Source: an uncultured Lachnospiraceae bacterium (lineage in GTDB: Bacteria > Bacillota > Clostridia > Lachnospirales > Lachnospiraceae). Taken from it: 8,599 nt of DNA. Shown here in pieces: positions 6,768 through 8,599 of the stretch. The stretch spans positions 1-8,599 of the forward strand of contig CADBRG010000245.1 in NCBI GenBank assembly GCA_902797015.1, given 5' to 3'. Under the pieces are notes generated by a model, which was given only the letters and a program-made list of their open reading frames with translations, was not told the DNA's origin and made no database searches. The position numbers and the translations under genes are program-made. Within the stretch, counting starts at the first letter, position 1; each line of letters begins with the position of its first letter.

Positions 6768-7886
6768 ATGACCTCAGGTTTTGTTTTGACAAATTACTGG
6801 CTTCTGATCGTATGGGTCGCCATCATGGGCGTGATCTCTCTGATAATCCCATACCGCAGGCCGGAACGTATTATGGGCAGGGTCGCATACCGATGGCCTG
6901 TTTTGATGGCATTGGTGGCGATCGTGCCGCTGATCGTATGGGCCGGGACCAGGACAGATGGATTTGGCGATACCGGTGTCTATCGAAATACTTTTTTAAA
7001 CGCTCCGGATAAAATATCTCAGTGGTTAGAATATGCGTCAAATATGGAAAAGGACAGGGGCTACTATGCCGTAATGGTGTGGATCAAGTCCTTGATCGGC
7101 AACAATGATATCGTTTATTTTTCGATCCTGGCAGCGGTGCAATTGATTTGTGTCTTTTTAGTATACCGCTACCTTTCGGAAGATTTTCTTCTCAGTCTGT
7201 TCTTTTTTGTTGCATCAACGGATTATCTTTCCTGGTGCTGGAATGGTACGCGGCAGATGCTGGCGGCAAGCTGCATTTTTGCCTGTGCGATGCTGATGAT
7301 CAAACGGCGTATCATACCGGTGATCATTCTGATTTTGGTTTTTTCATTGTTCCATCAATCAGCATTGTTGATGATTCCGGCAGTGTTGATCGCTCAGGGA
7401 AAAGCCTGGAACAGGCGAACCATCTTTTATATGATCCTGATCGTATTAGCTGTTATATTTCTGGGACAGTTTACGTCATTTTTGGATACGGCGGTATCCG
7501 GAACGCAATATGCGGATATCACCAGCGATGAAATCTGGGTCAACGATGATGGGACAAATCCGATCCGGGCATTAGTATATTCTGTACCGGCCATCCTGTC
7601 TCTGGTCGGGAAACGATATGTGGACGAAGCAGATGATCCGGTAATTAATTTCAGTGTAAATATGTCTATCATGGCAGCAGGGATTTATTTCGTTTCGGTA
7701 TTTACCAGTGGAGTATATATCGGCCGTTTGCCGATTTATATGTCATTGTTTTCTTATATTTCTTTGCCATGGCTTCTCAGGCATATGTTTACGAGAGAAT
7801 CACGATGGTTAGTATATGCGTTGGCAGTCGTGCTGTATCTGCTGTTTTTCTATTATCAGATGCATGTGACGTGGAGACTGATGTAA
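6768..7886 (+). CDS. EpsG/Wzy-like polysaccharide polymerase
   Basis: This 372-residue polytopic membrane protein has about ten hydrophobic spans, for example near 10-29, 43-60, 115-136, 217-238 and 350-368. It matches the EpsG family of putative Wzy-type polymerases, which join lipid-linked repeat units outside the membrane. Recognisable marks are the TRTDGFGDTGVYRNTF stretch after the second span (D64, D68, Y72), NGTRQMLAA (159-167, with R162) and FHQSALLMIPA (195-205, with H196). The ATG at 6768 has GGAG eight bases upstream. The DNA has more T-runs and looks more AT-rich than the genes before it, as is common for polymerase genes, which diverge fast between capsule types. Such proteins carry few conserved residues, so the linkage formed cannot be predicted; an unrelated polytopic role is less likely given the context. 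Confidence 0.85.
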   Translation: MTSGFVLTNYWLLIVWVAIMGVISLIIPYRRPERIMGRVAYRWPVLMALVAIVPLIVWAGTRTDGFGDTGVYRNTFLNAPDKISQWLEYASNMEKDRGYYAVMVWIKSLIGNNDIVYFSILAAVQLICVFLVYRYLSEDFLLSLFFFVASTDYLSWCWNGTRQMLAASCIFACAMLMIKRRIIPVIILILVFSLFHQSALLMIPAVLIAQGKAWNRRTIFYMILIVLAVIFLGQFTSFLDTAVSGTQYADITSDEIWVNDDGTNPIRALVYSVPAILSLVGKRYVDEADDPVINFSVNMSIMAAGIYFVSVFTSGVYIGRLPIYMSLFSYISLPWLLRHMFTRESRWLVYALAVVLYLLFFYYQMHVTWRLM

Positions 7887-7895
7887 CAGAGGATA

Positions 7896-7937
7896 AGGGA
7901 CAGTTCCTTACGTTGACAGTAAGCCTGTTGGGCCCCT
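7896..7937 (+). other. Imperfect multi-part stem-loop after the polymerase gene
   Basis: An inner stem CTTAC (7907-7911) / GTAAG (7919-7923) encloses a seven-base loop. An outer stem pairs ACAG (7900-7903) with CTGT (7925-7928), and GGG (7897-7899) with CCC (7934-7936) across a five-base bulge. A competing hairpin, TAAGG (7894-7898) / CCTTA (7906-7910), shares bases with it. No T-run follows, so it is not a classic terminator. It may be a decayed REP-like palindrome or a leader structure. Confidence 0.35.
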
Positions 7938-7942
7938 AAACT
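7913..7942 (+). promoter_or_regulatory. Candidate promoter TTGACA-N18-TAAACT
   Basis: A perfect -35 hexamer TTGACA (7913-7918) is followed after 18 bases by TAAACT (7937-7942), which matches four of six -10 positions. It would read toward the GT2 gene at 8113. The -35 lies in the loop of the stem-loop at 7896-7937. It is weaker than the next candidate and may be chance. Confidence 0.25.
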
Positions 7943-7957
7943 AAATGCTTATACCAT

Positions 7958-8011
7958 TCGATTCATCATTTGTGATATAATAAAAACGTCACGTAAGTTT
8001 AAATGAATCGA
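7958..8011. repeat. 9-bp inverted repeat around the -10 element
   Basis: TCGATTCAT (7958-7966) is the exact reverse complement of ATGAATCGA (8003-8011), with 36 bases between them that include the TATAAT. It could be an operator or hairpin arms; the arms are short for an invertible promoter. Confidence 0.35.
7973..7981 (+). promoter_or_regulatory. Candidate extended -10 promoter for the GT2 gene
   Basis: TGATATAAT reads as an extended -10 element: TG, one base, then a perfect TATAAT at 7976-7981. It is followed by an A-run in an AT-rich stretch. No good -35 lies at 16-18 bases upstream, which extended -10 promoters tolerate. Transcription would begin near 7988 and leave a leader of about 125 bases before 8113, making the GT2 gene the first of a new or additional transcription unit. 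Confidence 0.45.
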
Positions 8012-8096
8012 TCCGATGAAAGCAGCAGAACATGTTAAAGAGATTCTGACGGAACATACCATCTCGCCGAACGTCTTGTCGTAGGCTGCGTATTAC

Positions 8097-8101
8097 AGGA
8101 G
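8097..8101 (+). promoter_or_regulatory. Ribosome binding site for the GT2 gene
   Basis: AGGAG lies 11 bases before the ATG at 8113. The spacing is somewhat long but it is the only good site nearby, and it supports 8113 as the start. Confidence 0.6.
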
Positions 8102-8112
8102 AATATTGCCTG

Positions 8113-8599
8113 ATGGCAGATCAGAAGGATTTAATCAGCGTAATAATGGGTGTGTACAACTGTGAAAGTACCGTTTCTGCAGCAATTGACTGTATTCTGG
8201 GACAGACATATACGAACTGGGAGTTGATCGTATGTGACGATGGTTCAACAGACGGGACCTATCGAATCCTGGAGCGCTACGCACAGCAGTATTCTTTAAA
8301 AATCTTTGTTCTTCGCAACGAAAGCAACCAGGGATTAAATCATGCTTTGAACAGATGTCTGGATGCTGCAAAAGGCACTTATATTGCACGTATGGATGGT
8401 GATGACGAGTGTGTTCCGGAGCGTTTTGAACGCCAGCTGGCATTGTTAAAATCAAGACCGGACATAGCGCTTGTGAGTTCCTCCATGGCTTTTTTTGATG
8501 AAGACAGTGAATGGGGAAGAAATTACCTCCCGGAATATCCCTCTCCGGAAATGGTTGTAATAGGGAACCCGATTTGTCATGCACCGGTAATGATGACAA
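8113..8599 (+). CDS. GT2-family glycosyltransferase, N-terminal part (cut by window end)
   Basis: The frame from the ATG at 8113 stays open to the window edge, giving 162 complete codons. It reads as the N-terminal GT-A domain of a family 2 glycosyltransferase, a cytoplasmic or membrane-associated enzyme that would add a sugar from a nucleotide donor to the lipid-linked repeat unit. Visible marks are LISVIMGVYNCE (7-18), QTYTNWELIVCDDGSTDGT (31-49) with the UDP-binding D42-D43, NQGLNHALNRCLDAAKG (72-88), and RMDGDDE (93-99), which is the metal-binding DXD region at D95-D98. Enzymes of this kind are usually 250-350 residues, so roughly the second half is missing, including the acceptor-binding part and the catalytic base. 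The donor and acceptor cannot be predicted. It is separated from the polymerase gene by 226 bases, unlike the tight packing upstream. Confidence 0.9.
   Translation, partial: MADQKDLISVIMGVYNCESTVSAAIDCILGQTYTNWELIVCDDGSTDGTYRILERYAQQYSLKIFVLRNESNQGLNHALNRCLDAAKGTYIARMDGDDECVPERFERQLALLKSRPDIALVSSSMAFFDEDSEWGRNYLPEYPSPEMVVIGNPICHAPVMMT

Noticed and set aside
7894..7910. Hairpin TAAGG/CCTTA as a terminator for the polymerase gene
   Set aside because: The stem is short and is followed by CGTTGACAG rather than a T-run, so it does not meet the form of an intrinsic terminator.
7907..7997. Inverted 7-bp match CTTACGT (7907-7913) / ACGTAAG (7991-7997) as an invertible element
   Set aside because: A 7-bp match is expected by chance in a gap of this size, and it extends only with a gap.
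8016..8084. Small open frame of 22 codons (MKAAEHVKEILTEH...) in the gap before the GT2 gene
   Set aside because: No ribosome binding site and no recognisable product. A leader peptide or gene remnant is possible, but nothing in the sequence supports either.

Overview
This window is part of a surface-polysaccharide (capsule or exopolysaccharide) biosynthesis locus on the + strand. It probably comes from a low-to-mid-GC Gram-positive in the Clostridia, perhaps Lachnospiraceae-like. That placement is inference from three things: strong AGGAGG-type ribosome binding sites, a LytR-CpsA-Psr (LCP) glycopolymer transferase (a Gram-positive family), and an EpsG-type polymerase. No RNA genes, CRISPR arrays or intact mobile elements are visible.

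Layout. Positions 1-27 hold the last eight codons of an upstream gene that overlaps the next one. Positions 24-1430 and 1420-2931 encode two tandem, paralogous Wzc-like proteins, each with a Wzz chain-length domain fused to a bacterial tyrosine kinase (BY-kinase) domain. The first has several departures from kinase consensus and a short three-tyrosine tail; the second is canonical with an eleven-tyrosine YG-repeat tail. Positions 2954-4909 encode a CpsA-like LCP protein with a long charged cytoplasmic N-terminus. Positions 4921-6729 encode a single-chain fusion of a monotopic phosphoglycosyl transferase and a GT4 glycosyltransferase. Positions 6768-7886 encode a polytopic EpsG/Wzy-like polymerase. 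These five genes are packed with overlaps or gaps of 11-38 bases and look like one transcription unit. A 226-base gap (7887-8112) follows, holding a dyad-rich segment, an extended -10 promoter candidate and a short inverted repeat around it. A GT2 glycosyltransferase begins at 8113 and runs off the window end.

How the genes work together (family knowledge plus inference). The PGT-GT4 fusion would start the repeat unit on undecaprenyl phosphate and add the second sugar. GT2-type enzymes such as the one at the right edge would extend it, and a flippase not seen here would export it. The EpsG-like protein would polymerise, the Wzz/BY-kinase pair would control chain length and assembly through tyrosine phosphorylation, and the LCP protein would attach the finished polymer to the cell wall. 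No tyrosine phosphatase (CpsB/Wzb) or Wzx flippase lies inside the window.

The points most worth a second look are the asymmetric kinase pair, the PGT-GT4 fusion, a strong hairpin inside the start of the fusion gene, the repeat-bearing N-terminal tail of the LCP protein, and the structured gap before the GT2 gene. I see no wholly unknown system here; the novelty is in architecture and regulation within a recognisable pathway.
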